NCBI GenBank assembly: GCA_025928125.1
Contig: JAICKD010000237.1
Location: 1-5,971 of the forward strand
Source of the DNA: Ktedonobacterales bacterium
GTDB taxonomy: Bacteria; Chloroflexota; Ktedonobacteria; Ktedonobacterales; JADMIN01
Length of the DNA: 5,971 nt
Reading direction: 5' to 3'
Under the pieces are notes generated by a model. It worked only from the letters and a program-made list of their open reading frames with translations, did not search any database and was not told the origin of the DNA. Of the stretch, positions 5,406 to 5,971 are shown piece by piece; positions within the stretch are counted from its first letter, which is position 1, and each line of letters begins with the position of its first letter. The translations under genes were made by a program, and so were the position numbers.

Positions 5406-5971
5406 TTACCATCCCGGAGGCGGCTGATTGCCGCGCCGCGTGTCAGGCTCCGTGTTGTCCCAGTCGGATGACCCCTGCCCTGGCTGCCCGCCATAGCCCG
5501 GCCGCCGCTGCTGGCCATAACCGGGTTGCTGCTGCCCGTAGCCCGGCGGCTGATTATAGCTGGGTGGCGGCCCATACCCAGGCTGTTGTCCATAACCTGG
5601 CTGCTGACCATAGTCGGGCGACTGCCCGTAGCCTGGTGGTTGCCCATATCCCGGCTGTTGCTGCCCATAATCGGGGCGCTGTTGCTGCCCGTAGCCCGGC
5701 TGCTGCCCATAATCAGGACGTTGGCCATAGCCGGGTGATCGCCCGTAGTCCGCCTGGGCAGGATACGGCGCCGTCGCGTCCGGCGTCATGCCCGCGCCAC
5801 GTGCCATCGCCGCAGGGGCAGGTTTTTCTTTGCCCTCGTGCGACCCACCGCGAGCGAAGAGGCCCACGAGCTTTGGCCCGAAGAAGCCGAGCAGACCCAC
5901 CAGCGCCGCGATGCCATAGACCGGCAGGAACGCGCCCGCGACCAACCCAAACACCGTCCGATAGGGCGCAA
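5406..5971 (-). CDS. Membrane protein with YGQQPG-repeat tail, 5' end outside window
   Basis: The minus-strand frame is open to the window edge and ends at a TAA (5406-5408). A GTG at 5954 could start it, but no ribosome binding site precedes it and the frame continues upstream (APYRT), so I treat it as the C-terminal part of a longer protein. A hydrophobic segment (about residues 3-33 counted from that GTG, LVAGAFLPVYGIAALVGLLG) is a membrane helix, followed by a basic, polar stretch. Residues 70-159 are 14 tandem units of the form Y-G-Q-x-P-G/D, 6-8 residues each. The end is acidic, then GNQPPPGW. Such Tyr/Gly/Gln/Pro tails are disordered and prion-like, able to mediate weak multivalent contacts; that is known from other low-complexity proteins, not shown here. 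No enzymatic domain is visible and the function is unknown. Confidence 0.75.
   Translation of the reverse strand, partial: APYRTVFGLVAGAFLPVYGIAALVGLLGFFGPKLVGLFARGGSHEGKEKPAPAAMARGAGMTPDATAPYPAQADYGRSPGYGQRPDYGQQPGYGQQQRPDYGQQQPGYGQPPGYGQSPDYGQQPGYGQQPGYGPPPSYNQPPGYGQQQPGYGQQRRPGYGGQPGQGSSDWDNTEPDTRRGNQPPPGW
5478..5747 (-). repeat. Coding tandem repeat, 14 units of 18-24 bp (YGQxPG/D)
   Basis: Fourteen units encode YGQQPG or close variants. Most are 18 bp, with some of 21 or 24 bp where extra Gln or Arg residues occur (YGQQQPG, YGQQQRPD, YGQQRRPG). Tyr is encoded by both TAT and TAC, and the Gly and Pro codons vary too. The units are therefore not recent identical copies, and the protein pattern seems to be kept. 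Confidence 0.85.

Noticed and set aside
5478..5747. CRISPR-like array
   Set aside because: The periodicity is 18-24 bp with no unique spacers and is explained by in-frame YGQQPG coding units.

Overview
The window is a compact, GC-rich piece of bacterial chromosome carrying eight recognisable protein genes, two of them cut by the window edges. I see no rRNA, tRNA, CRISPR array, transposase or phage gene. GTG starts mixed with ATG, clear AGGAGG-like ribosome binding sites, a large surface protein with Ig-like repeats and paired DinB-like genes would suit a GC-rich Chloroflexota or Ktedonobacteria-type organism. That placement is inference only; an actinobacterium cannot be excluded without a search.

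Layout. Positions 1-878 (+) hold the end of one DinB-superfamily gene and a complete second one 23 bp later, probably co-transcribed. The second DinB gene meets the convergent surface-protein gene (875-2200, -) with their stop codons overlapping. That gene encodes a signal peptide, three Ig/IPT-like repeats and a C-terminal membrane anchor. Upstream of it, 2201-2387 contains a perfect 9-bp inverted repeat over a possible promoter, then a dense palindromic element of about 105 bp. Next comes a two-gene minus-strand operon: a GrpB/UPF0157-family gene (3119-3688) translationally coupled by a GTGA overlap to a gene of unknown function with an FlgT-C-like N-terminal region and an acidic linker (2388-3122). 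A 205-bp divergent promoter region separates this from a plus-strand HAD-superfamily hydrolase (3894-4577). Six bases beyond it, convergently, ends a calcineurin-like metallophosphoesterase (4584-5318, -). The right edge holds the 3' part of a gene for a membrane protein with a long YGQQPG-type tail (5406-5971, -).

How the genes work together. Most are single-domain accessory enzymes (DinB, GrpB, HAD, metallophosphoesterase) that do not form one visible pathway. The HAD and phosphoesterase genes are merely adjacent and convergent. The DinB pair and the GrpB/unknown pair are the only convincing transcription units. I do not see a complete new defence or metabolic system. The most interesting signals are the palindromic intergenic element, the operator-like inverted repeat, the GrpB-coupled unknown gene and the prion-like repeat tail.
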